Positions 20,824 to 32,597 of a DNA stretch of 50,161 nt are shown here, piece after piece (the stretch's first letter is position 1; the number at the start of each line of letters is the position of its first letter). The notes beneath the pieces are model-generated. The model searched no databases. It was not told where the DNA came from and saw only the letters and a list, made by a program, of their open reading frames with translations. The DNA is from Gammaproteobacteria bacterium. GTDB lineage: Bacteria > Pseudomonadota > Gammaproteobacteria > Steroidobacterales > Foliamicaceae. The stretch spans positions 1 through 50,161 of the forward strand of contig VYBN01000039.1 in assembly GCA_009844425.1 (NCBI GenBank), in the 5' to 3' direction. A program made the translations under genes and the position numbers.

Positions 20824-21374
20824 TGGATTCACCCGGCGCCATTGCCAGGCCCTACGCGCGGGCGGCCTTCGCCCATGCGAAGGATCGCGGCGGCGTGGCC
20901 CAGTGGTCGGCGGCGCTGAAGGCGGCCGCGGCGGCGGCCGCGGAACCGCAAATGCGCGCGGCGCTGGAATCGTCCGACACGAGCGAGGCTGCGACCGAAC
21001 TGCTCTGCCAACTGCTGGAAGATCCGGCCGCCTGGGAATTCGACGGCGTGCGCAACCTGATGCGGCTGCTTCGGGAAAACCGCCGCCTGGGCGCGCTTGG
21101 CGCGATCGCGGAGCAGTTCGAGCAACTGTGGCGCGAAGACTCCCGGCGGGTTGAAGCGGTGCTGGTCTCCGCGGCGCCGTTGGATGTCGAGCAGCAGGAG
21201 GCAATCGCCGGAGCGCTCAAGGAGCGCCTCGGTCGCGAAGTGGATTTTCGCTTCGAACTGGATGAAAACCTTCTGGGCGGAGTCCGCGTGCAGGTGGGCG
21301 ACCAGGTTCTCGACGGCTCGGCACGGGCCGGCCTGAGCACCCTGGCCGCCGCTCTGAGCCGGACCGGAAACTAG
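20823..21374 (+). CDS. atpH: ATP synthase F1 subunit delta
   Basis: The 183-residue delta subunit connects the F1 head to the b stalk. It has the N-terminal helical bundle ([17 protein letters not shown]), the [21 protein letters not shown] region and the C-terminal [26 protein letters not shown]. The start overlaps the atpF stop (TGATG), implying coupled translation. Confidence 0.96.
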   Translation: MDSPGAIARPYARAAFAHAKDRGGVAQWSAALKAAAAAAAEPQMRAALESSDTSEAATELLCQLLEDPAAWEFDGVRNLMRLLRENRRLGALGAIAEQFEQLWREDSRRVEAVLVSAAPLDVEQQEAIAGALKERLGREVDFRFELDENLLGGVRVQVGDQVLDGSARAGLSTLAAALSRTGN

Positions 21375-21399
21375 GCCCAAACAGAAAACGGGTAGTGGA

Positions 21400-22941
<1,542 letters not shown>

Positions 22942-22992
22942 TGCTTGATTCAGCAGATACTTTCGCCTTTCGCCGGGAGCCGCTTCGGGCCC

Positions 22993-23093
22993 GCCCCGCT
23001 ATCTGTATTCCTCTCGCGGGAGACGCCATCCCTGGCTCGATTCTCGCTGTCCCTGCTCCAACGCTCCCGCAAGAGGAATACAGACACCGGGGC
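22993..23093 (+). repeat. Hairpin element copy B inside the atp operon
   Basis: The arms 22993-23022 and 23064-23093 are 30-nt inverted repeats with three mismatches; the inner 20 bp have one. The 41-nt loop holds the family core (GGAGACGCC, CCCTGGCTCGATTC, CCAACGCTCC). Its second half reads TCGCTGTCCCTGCT, as in copy C, so B and C form one subfamily. It lies between atpA and atpG on the sense strand of the operon and must be transcribed with it. Confidence 0.87.
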
Positions 23094-23169
23094 TACCGTC
23101 GGCCACGATACCAAGAGCGCGGCGCAACGCTGGGCTTGCCGGAAAGGAACTGAACCGGTATAGAGAACA

Positions 23170-25441
<2,272 letters not shown>

Positions 25442-25443
25442 CC

Positions 25444-25860
25444 GTGGCTTCCATTCACATAGACATCGTCAGCGCCGAGGGCGCAATCTATTCCGGCGAC
25501 GCGGATTTCGTCGTTGCGCCCGCGTCGCAGGGCGATGTCGGCATCGCGCCGCGGCACGCTCCGCTCCTGACCGAACTGCGCCCCGGGCCGGTGCGGGTGC
25601 AGCGCGAGGGCGAGGACGAGCGGCTCTTCTACGTGACCGGAGGCTTGCTCGAGATTCAGCCCGACGCCGTGATCGTGCTGGCCGATTCGGCGCTGCGGCC
25701 GGACCAGCTGGACGTGAACGCCGCCGAGGAAGCGCGCAGGCAGGCCGAGGAAGCCCTGGAGGGCGCCACCGAAAAATCCGACATCGAAAAGGCCCAGCGC
25801 GATCTCGCCGAAGCCGCCGCGCGACACCGTGCGCTGAAGAAACTTCGCGGACAGGACTGA
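25444..25860 (+). CDS. atpC: ATP synthase F1 subunit epsilon
   Basis: The 138-residue subunit has an N-terminal beta sandwich (HIDIVSAEGAIYSGDADFVVAPASQGDVGIAPRHAPLL) and C-terminal inhibitory helices (EEARRQAEEAL, AQRDLAEAAARHRALKKL). The start is GTG at 25444, 2 bp after the atpD stop; no ATG gives an intact beginning. It ends the atp operon and is followed by a hairpin. Confidence 0.95.
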   Translation: MASIHIDIVSAEGAIYSGDADFVVAPASQGDVGIAPRHAPLLTELRPGPVRVQREGEDERLFYVTGGLLEIQPDAVIVLADSALRPDQLDVNAAEEARRQAEEALEGATEKSDIEKAQRDLAEAAARHRALKKLRGQD

Positions 25861-25872
25861 ATTTTTCACCAA

Positions 25873-25909
25873 AGTCCGGAAAGTGTTACAACGGCGCACT
25901 TTTCGGACT
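25873..25909 (+). terminator. Hairpin after atpC, probable operon terminator
   Basis: The arms 25873-25885 and 25897-25909 are 13 bp with a single G-U position around an 11-nt loop. It begins 12 bp after the atpC stop. The 3' side has only a short T-containing stretch, so termination may be partial, allowing read-through to the amidase and glmU genes. Confidence 0.6.
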
Positions 25910-25933
25910 TGATTTCGGCAGTTCCCCACAAGT

Positions 25934-25956
25934 TTTTCCACAGAAAATGTGGATAC
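25934..25956. promoter_or_regulatory. Pair of DnaA-box-like 9-mers in inverted orientation
   Basis: TTTTCCACA (25934-25942) fits the relaxed DnaA-box consensus TTWTNCACA, and TGTGGATAC (25948-25956) is the reverse of GTATCCACA, one mismatch from TTATCCACA. A weaker TTCCCCACA precedes at 25922-25930. The same bases also form a small TCCACA/TGTGGA hairpin near the amidase start, so a chance or regulatory palindrome is an alternative. Confidence 0.35.
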
Positions 25957-25969
25957 TTGTATCCCGCGC

Positions 25970-27409
25970 GTGAGCATTTTTCCCGAATACGAATCGTATG
26001 ATGCCGTCGGCCTGGCCGAGCTGGTGCGCTCCGGTCAGGTCGATGCCGCGGAGCTGCTGGCGGCGGCCATCGAACGTTGTGAACGGCGCAACCCCTCCGT
26101 CAACGCGGTGGTCCATGCCTTTTATGATCGCGCCCGCGGAACCCTGGCCGAAAAGGGGCGCAGTGGTCCGCTTGCCGGCGTGCCCTTCCTGTTGAAGGAT
26201 GTCGGCGCCCACTACGGGGGAGAGCCCACCGGCTACGCCTGCCGCTTGTTTAACGGGTTCGTGGCCGAGCGGGACACCACTCTGGTTGGCCGCTACCGGC
26301 AGGCGGGGCTGGTGATCTTCGGGAAGACCAATACGCCGGAACTGGCGCTGGCGGTCACAACCGAACCGGAGCTGACCGGGCCGACATTGAACCCCTGGAA
26401 TCCCGAATACTCGCCGGGCGGCTCCAGCGGCGGCGCGGCGGCGGCGGTGGCGGCCGGCATTGTCCCGGCAGCGCATGGCAGCGATGGCGGAGGTTCCATC
26501 CGCATACCGGCCTCTCTTTGCGGTCTGGTCGGCCTCAAGCCCACCCGCGGCCGTATCCCCACCGGCCCGGAACGGGCCGAGGGCTGGGCCGGCATGGCTC
26601 AGAATCACGTGATTACACGTAGCGTGCGCGATTCCGCGGCCTTCCTCGACGCGGTGGAAGGCGCGGAACCCGGGGACCCCTATCATCCGCCGGCCCATCG
26701 CGGGACGTGGATGGAAACGCTGGAAAAACCGGCTGGCGCATTGCGCGTGGCGCTTGTTCAGGACTCGTTCAATGGAGCGCCCGTCGACCCCGACGTCATC
26801 GAAGTGGTCAGGGACACGGCCCGCATGTGCGAAGTACTCGGACATCAGGTGGAGGAGGCGCGCTGCCCGCTGTCGCCCGAGCAACTCCACAACTGCGCCA
26901 CTCTGATTCTGAGCTCACACGTCAACGCCGACATACAGGCGCGCTGCGAGGCGCTGGGCCGCGAATTCCGCCGGGAGGACGTGTCGTACGTGACCTGGCG
27001 AATGGCGCGGGCCGGGGCGGAAGCCAGCGCGTCGGAATATGCTGCGGCGATGAGCCATATCCATTACATTGGGCGCCGGATGGGAGAATTCTGCGACCGA
27101 TATGACGTCATACTCTCCCCGACCACGGCGGCTCCGGCGCCCCGCCTGGGTGAGATCGACATGGACACCGAGGACCTGAAGGGCTATATGCAAGTCACCA
27201 ACCGCTACACGGCCTTTACGCAATTGCTCAACGTAACCGGTCAGCCCGCCGTCTCCCTGCCGCTCGGCCGGTCGGCCAAGGGCCTGCCGATCGGCGTGCA
27301 GCTGGCCGCCCCGCAGGGCGGCGAAGGCCTGTTGTTCGGCCTGGCGGCGCAACTTGAACAAGCGCGGCCCTGGACCGGCCTGTGTCCCGGGTATGGAGGT
27401 CCTTCCTGA
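25970..27409 (+). CDS. Amidase signature family hydrolase
   Basis: A protein of about 479 residues with the Ser-cisSer-Lys catalytic set: Lys in PFLLKDVG, the Gly/Ser-rich loop SPGGSSGGAAAAVAAG, and the nucleophile region GSDGGGSIRIPAS. The family hydrolyses amide bonds of diverse small molecules; the substrate is not predictable here. GatA is unlikely, because gatB and gatC are absent and overall similarity is to stand-alone amidases. The start is uncertain: GTG 25970 is chosen, and GTG 25949 is in frame. Its TGA overlaps the glmU ATG as TGATG, so it is coupled to glmU, an uncommon insertion between atpC and glmU. Confidence 0.9.
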   Translation: MSIFPEYESYDAVGLAELVRSGQVDAAELLAAAIERCERRNPSVNAVVHAFYDRARGTLAEKGRSGPLAGVPFLLKDVGAHYGGEPTGYACRLFNGFVAERDTTLVGRYRQAGLVIFGKTNTPELALAVTTEPELTGPTLNPWNPEYSPGGSSGGAAAAVAAGIVPAAHGSDGGGSIRIPASLCGLVGLKPTRGRIPTGPERAEGWAGMAQNHVITRSVRDSAAFLDAVEGAEPGDPYHPPAHRGTWMETLEKPAGALRVALVQDSFNGAPVDPDVIEVVRDTARMCEVLGHQVEEARCPLSPEQLHNCATLILSSHVNADIQARCEALGREFRREDVSYVTWRMARAGAEASASEYAAAMSHIHYIGRRMGEFCDRYDVILSPTTAAPAPRLGEIDMDTEDLKGYMQVTNRYTAFTQLLNVTGQPAVSLPLGRSAKGLPIGVQLAAPQGGEGLLFGLAAQLEQARPWTGLCPGYGGPS

Positions 27410-28758
27410 TGGCCGGAGAATTGAACGTGGTCATTTTGGCCGCCGGCCAAGGCACCCGGATGCGCTCCGCCATACCCAAGCCGCTGCACCTGCTGGCAGG
27501 CAAACCTCTGCTGGCGCACGTCATCGACAGCGCGGCCGTCCTCGATCCCGATCGCATCGTGGTGGTTTGCGGGCACGGCGCCGAGCCGGTGCGCGCGGCT
27601 TTCTCCGGGGCGCCGATCGACTGGGTCGAGCAGGAGGAGCAACTGGGGTCGGGACACGCCGTAATTCAGGCGCTGCCGTCGATCGAGCCCGGCGCGCGCG
27701 TCCTGGTGCTTTACTCGGACGTCGCGCTGGTCACCGGCGAAACGCTTCGGCGGCTGGTAGCCGACGACAACGGCGTGTCGCTATTGACGGCCGAAGTGGA
27801 GGATCCATCGGGTTACGGACGCATCGTCCGGAATCCGGACGGCGCGGTGGCGGGCATTGTCGAACATGCGGACGCCACGCCCGAACAGCGGCTTGTGCGC
27901 GAAATCAACGTCGGGCCGATGGCGGCGCCCGGCGATTGGCTGGGCAAGGCTTGCCGGGCGCTCAAGCCTGCGGGGGGAAAACAGGAAATCTACCTTACCC
28001 ACACAGTTGACATCGCACTTGCCGAGGGCACGCCCGTGCGCGCGGTCGGGACCGGTGGGCCGGACGAGGCAATGGGCGTCAACAGCCCCGCGCAACTCGC
28101 CGAAGCCGAACGCCTGCTTCGGCGCCGGCGAACCGGCGAATTGATGGAGGCAGGCGTGCGGATTGCGGATCCCCAGCGTATCGAGATCCGGGCCGACGTG
28201 CAGGCGGGCCGGGACGTGTTCCTCGACGTGGGCGTGGTCCTCGAAGGGGAAATCGTCCTGGGCGACGGCGCCAGCGTCGGCGCCTACAGCGTGGTGTCGG
28301 ACACCCGGATCGACGAGGGCGCGCGCATTGAACCGCATTGCGTGGTGGACGGCGCCCACATAGGGGCGCGGGCCCGCGTGGGTCCCTTCGCCCGGCTGCG
28401 GCCGCATGCCAGTCTGGGGGAGGAAGCGCGGGTCGGCAACTTCGTTGAGGTCAAGAACAGCGAGCTTGGCGACGGCGCCAAGGCATCGCACCTCAGTTAC
28501 GTCGGCGATTCCGAGGTCGGCAGGGAGGTCAATATCGGCGCCGGAGTGATTACCTGCAATTACGACGGGAAGCGAAAGCACCGCACGGTGATCGGCGAAG
28601 GCGCGTTTATCGGCTCGGGCGTGGAACTGGTGGCCCCGGTGGAAGTCGGTGCCGGAGCCATGATCGGCGCCGGTTCCACAATCACCAAGCCGGCTCCGGC
28701 GGACCAGCTCACCGTGGCCCGGTCACGGCAGAAAACGCTGCCGTTGAAGAAGCGCTAG
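27409..28758 (+). CDS. glmU: Bifunctional UDP-GlcNAc pyrophosphorylase / glucosamine-1-phosphate acetyltransferase
   Basis: This cytosolic enzyme makes UDP-N-acetylglucosamine for peptidoglycan and lipopolysaccharide. The 449-residue protein has the N-terminal uridyltransferase signature LAAGQGTRMRS with KPLHLLAGKPLL, and a C-terminal left-handed beta-helix of hexapeptide repeats (EGARIEPHCVVDGAHIGARARVG and others). The acetyltransferase active region is RVGNFVEVKNSELG and GVITCNYDGKRKHRT. ATG 27409 has GGAGGT (27395-27400) in front. It overlaps the amidase stop and precedes glmS, from which it is separated by a foldback element. Confidence 0.96.
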   Translation: MAGELNVVILAAGQGTRMRSAIPKPLHLLAGKPLLAHVIDSAAVLDPDRIVVVCGHGAEPVRAAFSGAPIDWVEQEEQLGSGHAVIQALPSIEPGARVLVLYSDVALVTGETLRRLVADDNGVSLLTAEVEDPSGYGRIVRNPDGAVAGIVEHADATPEQRLVREINVGPMAAPGDWLGKACRALKPAGGKQEIYLTHTVDIALAEGTPVRAVGTGGPDEAMGVNSPAQLAEAERLLRRRRTGELMEAGVRIADPQRIEIRADVQAGRDVFLDVGVVLEGEIVLGDGASVGAYSVVSDTRIDEGARIEPHCVVDGAHIGARARVGPFARLRPHASLGEEARVGNFVEVKNSELGDGAKASHLSYVGDSEVGREVNIGAGVITCNYDGKRKHRTVIGEGAFIGSGVELVAPVEVGAGAMIGAGSTITKPAPADQLTVARSRQKTLPLKKR

Positions 28759-28768
28759 CCCCCCGGGC

Positions 28769-29037
28769 TAGGGCCTGTTCACCCAATAGGAGGCCGCTCT
28801 GTTGAGTCTGTCACAATGCCAATCAAGGCGCGAGGAGCGCGGTTTGGTGCATCCAAATAAGCGACGAGCAACGCCGAGTGGCGCTGTGACAGACTCAACC
28901 CGAAGGGCCGGGCCTCTTTTTCCTCCGGGCGGCGTTGCCGCTCGCTTGTGTGGACGTGCCACACGGCGCTCGCGGCGTCTTGCCGGGCGAAAAAAGAGGA
29001 CCGGCAGAGCGGCCTCCTATTGGGTGAACAGGCCCTA
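28769..29037. mobile_element. MITE-like foldback element 2 in the glmU-glmS junction
   Basis: Perfect 32-bp terminal inverted repeats occupy 28769-28800 and 29006-29037, with TA at each extreme (28769-28770, 29036-29037). A second inverted repeat of 14 bp lies inside (28801-28814 with 28886-28899), and a third, imperfect one involves CCTCTTTTT near 28914 and AAAAAAGAGG near 28991. The right end touches the glmS start codon. There is no transposase. Size (about 265 bp between TAs) is close to foldback element 1, but the terminal sequences are unrelated. Confidence 0.85.
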
Positions 29038-30870
29038 ATGTGCGGAATTGTCGGAGTCGCTGCCGAGCGGGATATCGCCCCGCTGTTGCTGGATGGGCTG
29101 CGCCGCCTGGAGTACCGCGGCTACGACTCGGCCGGATTGGCGTTGCTCGACAACGGCGGTCTGAAACGCCTTCGCCGGCCCGGGGAGGTGGCCCGGCTGG
29201 TCGAGGAATTCGAAAGGCAGCCCCTTGAGGGCGAGGTCGGTATCGCCCACACGCGCTGGGCTACGCACGGCGCGCCCACGGAACAAAACGCTCATCCCAT
29301 GTTCGCGGGCGAGCGGGTGGCGGTTGCGCACAACGGCATCGTCGAGAACTACGAAGCGATCAAGGAGGAGCTCACGACCGGGGGCGTGGTTTTCTCGAGC
29401 GAAACGGACACCGAATGCATCGCCCACCTCATCGACGCGGAACTGAGTGCAGGCAAGGACCTTGCTACCGCTGCGCGCGATGCGCTGGCGCGATTGAAAG
29501 GCAGTTACTCCGTGGTCGTCCTGGCGGCCGCGGAGCCGGACGCGATCCTGGCCGCCCATCGCGGCGCGCCCATGGTGGTCGGCCTGGGCGAGTCGGAGAA
29601 CTATGCCGCTTCGGACATTGCCGCGCTGCTCCCGGTGACGCGCCGCTACCGCTTTCTGCGCGATGGAGACCTGGCGCTGCTGACCCGCGGCAGCGTGGAG
29701 ATCACCGGCGCCGGCGGCGAAGCCGTGGAACGGCCGATGGTGGAGAGTGAGTTCGGCCCCGAGTCGGTTGAGCGGGGCGCGTACAGGCACTACATGCAAA
29801 AGGAGATCTTCGAGCAGGCCCGGGCGGTCCGCGACACGCTGCTGCCGCTGATTTCCGGCGGCCTGCCGGATGCGTCCATGTTCGGCCCCGAAGTGGGCGC
29901 GAAGCTGGGTGAAATTACGGCCGTGCATATCGCCGCCTGCGGCAGCGCCTTCAACGCTGGCCTGGTCGCGCGTCAGTGGATACAGGACTACGCGAAACTG
30001 CCCTGCACCGTCGAGATCGCCAGCGAATACCGCTATCGGCCTCCGCCCTGCCCGCCGAACTGCCTTTTCCTCGCCATTTCCCAGTCGGGCGAGACGGCGG
30101 ACACGTTGGCGGCAACTCGGGCCGCGCGCGAACGGGGCTACCGGGCCGTGCTGGCCCTGAGCAATGTCGCGACCAGCAGCCTGGTCCGCAACGTCGAGCA
30201 CAGCCTGCTGACTCGCGCCGGCCTGGAAGTGGGCGTGGCGTCCACCAAGGCCCTGCTCACCCAGCTGGCGGCGCTGGCGATGATGGCCTTGGCGCTGGCC
30301 CGCGCCCGGGGCAGCAGGGAGGAGGAGATACGCAGCCTGACGCAGGAGGCCGCGGCGCTGCCCGGCCTGATCGAACAGTTGCTGGAGATGGACGGGCGGC
30401 TTGCGGAACTGGCCGGGAATTTCCGGGGTCGCGAGCATGTGCTGTTCCTGGGACGCGGTCCTATGTGGCCGGTGGCCATGGAAGGCGCGCTCAAGCTGAA
30501 GGAGCTTTCATACATCCATGCCGAGGCTTATGCCGCGGGCGAACTGAAGCACGGCCCGCTGGCGCTCGTGGACGACCGGATGATGATCGTGGCGCTGGCC
30601 CCGAACGACGGCCTGCTGCACAAGCTCCGGTCCAATCTCGAAGAAGTCCGCGCGCGCGGCGGACAATTGTTCGTGGTGTCGGACCCCGACGCCAACCTGG
30701 GGCACGAAGACGGCATGATCGCGCTGCGCTTGCCGGCGCCGCCCACCGCGTTGCAGGCGCCCGTGCTCTATACCGTGCCGCTGCAGTTGCTCGCCTACCA
30801 CGTGGCGGTACAGAAGGGCCACGACGTGGACCGCCCCCGCAACCTCGCCAAGTCCGTCACCGTCGACTGA
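29038..30870 (+). CDS. glmS: Glutamine-fructose-6-phosphate aminotransferase
   Basis: The first enzyme of amino-sugar synthesis, making glucosamine-6-phosphate from fructose-6-phosphate and glutamine. The 610-residue protein nearly equals E. coli GlmS (609). Cys2 of the N-terminal MCGIVG is the glutaminase nucleophile. The isomerase half has two SIS domains (CGSAFNAGLVARQW, SQSGETADTLAA, GRGPMWPVAMEGALKLKELSYIHAEAYAAGELKHGPLAL) and the C-terminus DRPRNLAKSVTVD. The ATG at 29038 is fixed by homology. Its immediate leader is the arm of the foldback element, with only weak ribosome-binding sequence (GGGTGA at 29022-29027), so translation may be limited by folding. Confidence 0.97.
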   Translation: MCGIVGVAAERDIAPLLLDGLRRLEYRGYDSAGLALLDNGGLKRLRRPGEVARLVEEFERQPLEGEVGIAHTRWATHGAPTEQNAHPMFAGERVAVAHNGIVENYEAIKEELTTGGVVFSSETDTECIAHLIDAELSAGKDLATAARDALARLKGSYSVVVLAAAEPDAILAAHRGAPMVVGLGESENYAASDIAALLPVTRRYRFLRDGDLALLTRGSVEITGAGGEAVERPMVESEFGPESVERGAYRHYMQKEIFEQARAVRDTLLPLISGGLPDASMFGPEVGAKLGEITAVHIAACGSAFNAGLVARQWIQDYAKLPCTVEIASEYRYRPPPCPPNCLFLAISQSGETADTLAATRAARERGYRAVLALSNVATSSLVRNVEHSLLTRAGLEVGVASTKALLTQLAALAMMALALARARGSREEEIRSLTQEAAALPGLIEQLLEMDGRLAELAGNFRGREHVLFLGRGPMWPVAMEGALKLKELSYIHAEAYAAGELKHGPLALVDDRMMIVALAPNDGLLHKLRSNLEEVRARGGQLFVVSDPDANLGHEDGMIALRLPAPPTALQAPVLYTVPLQLLAYHVAVQKGHDVDRPRNLAKSVTVD

Positions 30871-30887
30871 CCCCTTCGTGCTTCCTC

Positions 30888-30987
30888 GCCCTTTCTTCGC
30901 CCTCCTCCTCGTGGGAGACGCCATCCTGGCTCGATTCTCGCTGTCCCTGCTCCAACGCTCCCCCGAGGAGGAGGGCGAAGAAAGGGC
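30888..30987. repeat. Hairpin element copy C between glmS and xthA
   Basis: The arms 30888-30917 and 30958-30987 are 30-nt inverted repeats with a single mismatch (30911/30964) around a 40-nt core nearly identical to the core of copy B. The arms themselves are different from those of B. It lies between convergent gene ends and would serve as a bidirectional transcription stop, although no T-run is present. Confidence 0.9.
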
Positions 30988-31001
30988 TTCAGCCGGCGCG
31001 G

Positions 31002-31769
31002 TTAGCGGGTGAGGCGGACGAAGACGGGGGTGTGGTCGGAGGGGCGTTCGAGTCTGCGCGGCGCCTTGTCGATGCCGGCCTCCGTGCATACGGGCGACAG
31101 CGCCTCCGAGAGCAGGACCAGGTCGATGCGTAGACCTCGATTGCGCCGGAACGCGGCCGCGCGGTAGTCCCACCAGCTGAACGTTTTTTCGGGCTGATCG
31201 AACAGGCGGAAACTGTCCTTCAGGCCGAGATCCTCGAGCGCCCGCAGCCGGTCCCGCTCCGGCGCGCTGCACAGTATCTTGTCGCGCCACTCCTCGGGGT
31301 CGTGCACGTCGCGAGCGTCCGGCGCGATATTGAAGTCGCCCATCACCGCCAGCCGCGGCCAGCGCTGCAGCTCCGCGCGGATCCATTCGGTCAGCGCGTC
31401 CAGCCAGCGCAGCTTGTAGTGGTAGTGATCGTGACCGACCTCCTTGCCGTTGGGCACGTACAGGTTGATCACGCGGACGTCGCCGACCGTCGCCGCGACT
31501 GCCCGCGCCTGCGGGTCGTCCAGCCCCGGAATTCCGACAACCGGCTCCGACGCTTCATGGCGGGTCAGCAGGGCCACGCCGTTGTAGGTCTTCTGCCCGT
31601 GCACCAGGCACCGGTAACCGAGGGCTTCAAAGTCCTCCAGGGGGAAATCCTCGTCGCGGCATTTCAGTTCCTGCAGGCCCAGCGCATCCGGGGCCTGCGA
31701 CTCAAGCCAGTCCGCCACATGCTCCTTGCGCACGCGCACCGAGTTGACGTTCCAGCTTGCAAGCATCAT
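31002..31769 (-). CDS. xthA: Exodeoxyribonuclease III
   Basis: A 255-residue AP endonuclease and 3'-5' exonuclease of the EEP fold. Motifs are ASWNVNSVR, LQELKC (metal-binding Glu), YVPNGKEVG, MGDFNIAPDARDVHDP, RIDLVLLS and the final SDHTPVFV with the catalytic His. It acts in base-excision repair. It is the second gene after the FAH-family hydrolase (25-bp gap). The start has two consecutive ATGs. Confidence 0.95.
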   Translation of the reverse strand: MMLASWNVNSVRVRKEHVADWLESQAPDALGLQELKCRDEDFPLEDFEALGYRCLVHGQKTYNGVALLTRHEASEPVVGIPGLDDPQARAVAATVGDVRVINLYVPNGKEVGHDHYHYKLRWLDALTEWIRAELQRWPRLAVMGDFNIAPDARDVHDPEEWRDKILCSAPERDRLRALEDLGLKDSFRLFDQPEKTFSWWDYRAAAFRRNRGLRIDLVLLSEALSPVCTEAGIDKAPRRLERPSDHTPVFVRLTR

Positions 31770-31794
31770 GGCCGGGAATTCGGCGGGAAGCCGG

Positions 31795-32487
31795 TCAGGC
31801 GCGCAGGCGGCCCATGCGGATGTGGACGTCCCCCACCCGGTCTATGCCGGCCGTGACGTGATCGCCCGGCTTGAGCCGGCTCACGCCGGCCGGCGTGCCG
31901 GTAAAGATCAGGTCGCCGGGCTTGAGTTCAAAGAAAGTGGAAATCTGCGCGATCAGGTTCATGGGTTTGTGGATCATGTGGCTGATGTCGGCCTCCTGCC
32001 GGACCGCGCCGTTGACCGCCAGCCAGATGCGGCCCTTGGCGGGATGCCCGATGCTGGAAGCGCGCCGCAGCGTGCTCACCGGGGCGGAGTAATCGAAACT
32101 CTTGCTGATTTCCCAGGGGGCGCCGGCTTCGCGGACCTCGCTTTGCAGGTCGCGGCGGGTCAGGTCGATCCCGACACCGTAGCCGTACACATGACCCATC
32201 GCGTCGTCCGCGGAGATGTTGAGTCCGCCCCCCTGCAGGGCGACTACCAGTTCCACTTCGTGCTGCAGGTCCTTGGTGCGCGGCGGGAAGGGCACCTCGC
32301 CGCCGCCCGGCAGCAGCGCGTCCGCGGGTTTCATGAATACCGGCGGCTCCGGGACATTCTCACGGTTCATTTCCTTGATGTGGTCCGCGTAGTTCCAGCC
32401 TACGCAAAAGACGCGCCGCGCCGGAAACCGCCGCTCGATCCCCCGTACCGTCAGGCTCGGACGGTAATAGTCAAATAATTCACTCAT
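31795..32487 (-). CDS. Fumarylacetoacetate hydrolase family protein (YcgM/acylpyruvase-like)
   Basis: A 230-residue single-domain FAH protein. CVGWNYADHIKEMN begins the fold, PPVFMKPADAL follows, and metal-binding acidic residues are in LQHEVELVVAL with a later YGYGVGIDLTRRDLQ, then GDLIFTGTPAGVSRLKPGD. Members cleave acylpyruvates, fumarylpyruvate or decarboxylate oxaloacetate; the specific substrate cannot be assigned. It is the first gene of a two-gene minus-strand unit with xthA and is divergent from gor. Confidence 0.9.
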   Translation of the reverse strand: MSELFDYYRPSLTVRGIERRFPARRVFCVGWNYADHIKEMNRENVPEPPVFMKPADALLPGGGEVPFPPRTKDLQHEVELVVALQGGGLNISADDAMGHVYGYGVGIDLTRRDLQSEVREAGAPWEISKSFDYSAPVSTLRRASSIGHPAKGRIWLAVNGAVRQEADISHMIHKPMNLIAQISTFFELKPGDLIFTGTPAGVSRLKPGDHVTAGIDRVGDVHIRMGRLRA

Positions 32488-32597
32488 CCGCTTCGGCGGC
32501 GGGTATCAACTTTTAGCCCCGCCAGCCGTGCACTTTCGCGAATTTTTGTTGCCGGGTCAAGACAAGGCGCGGGAGCGAAGGCGTTATGCTCCCGCGC

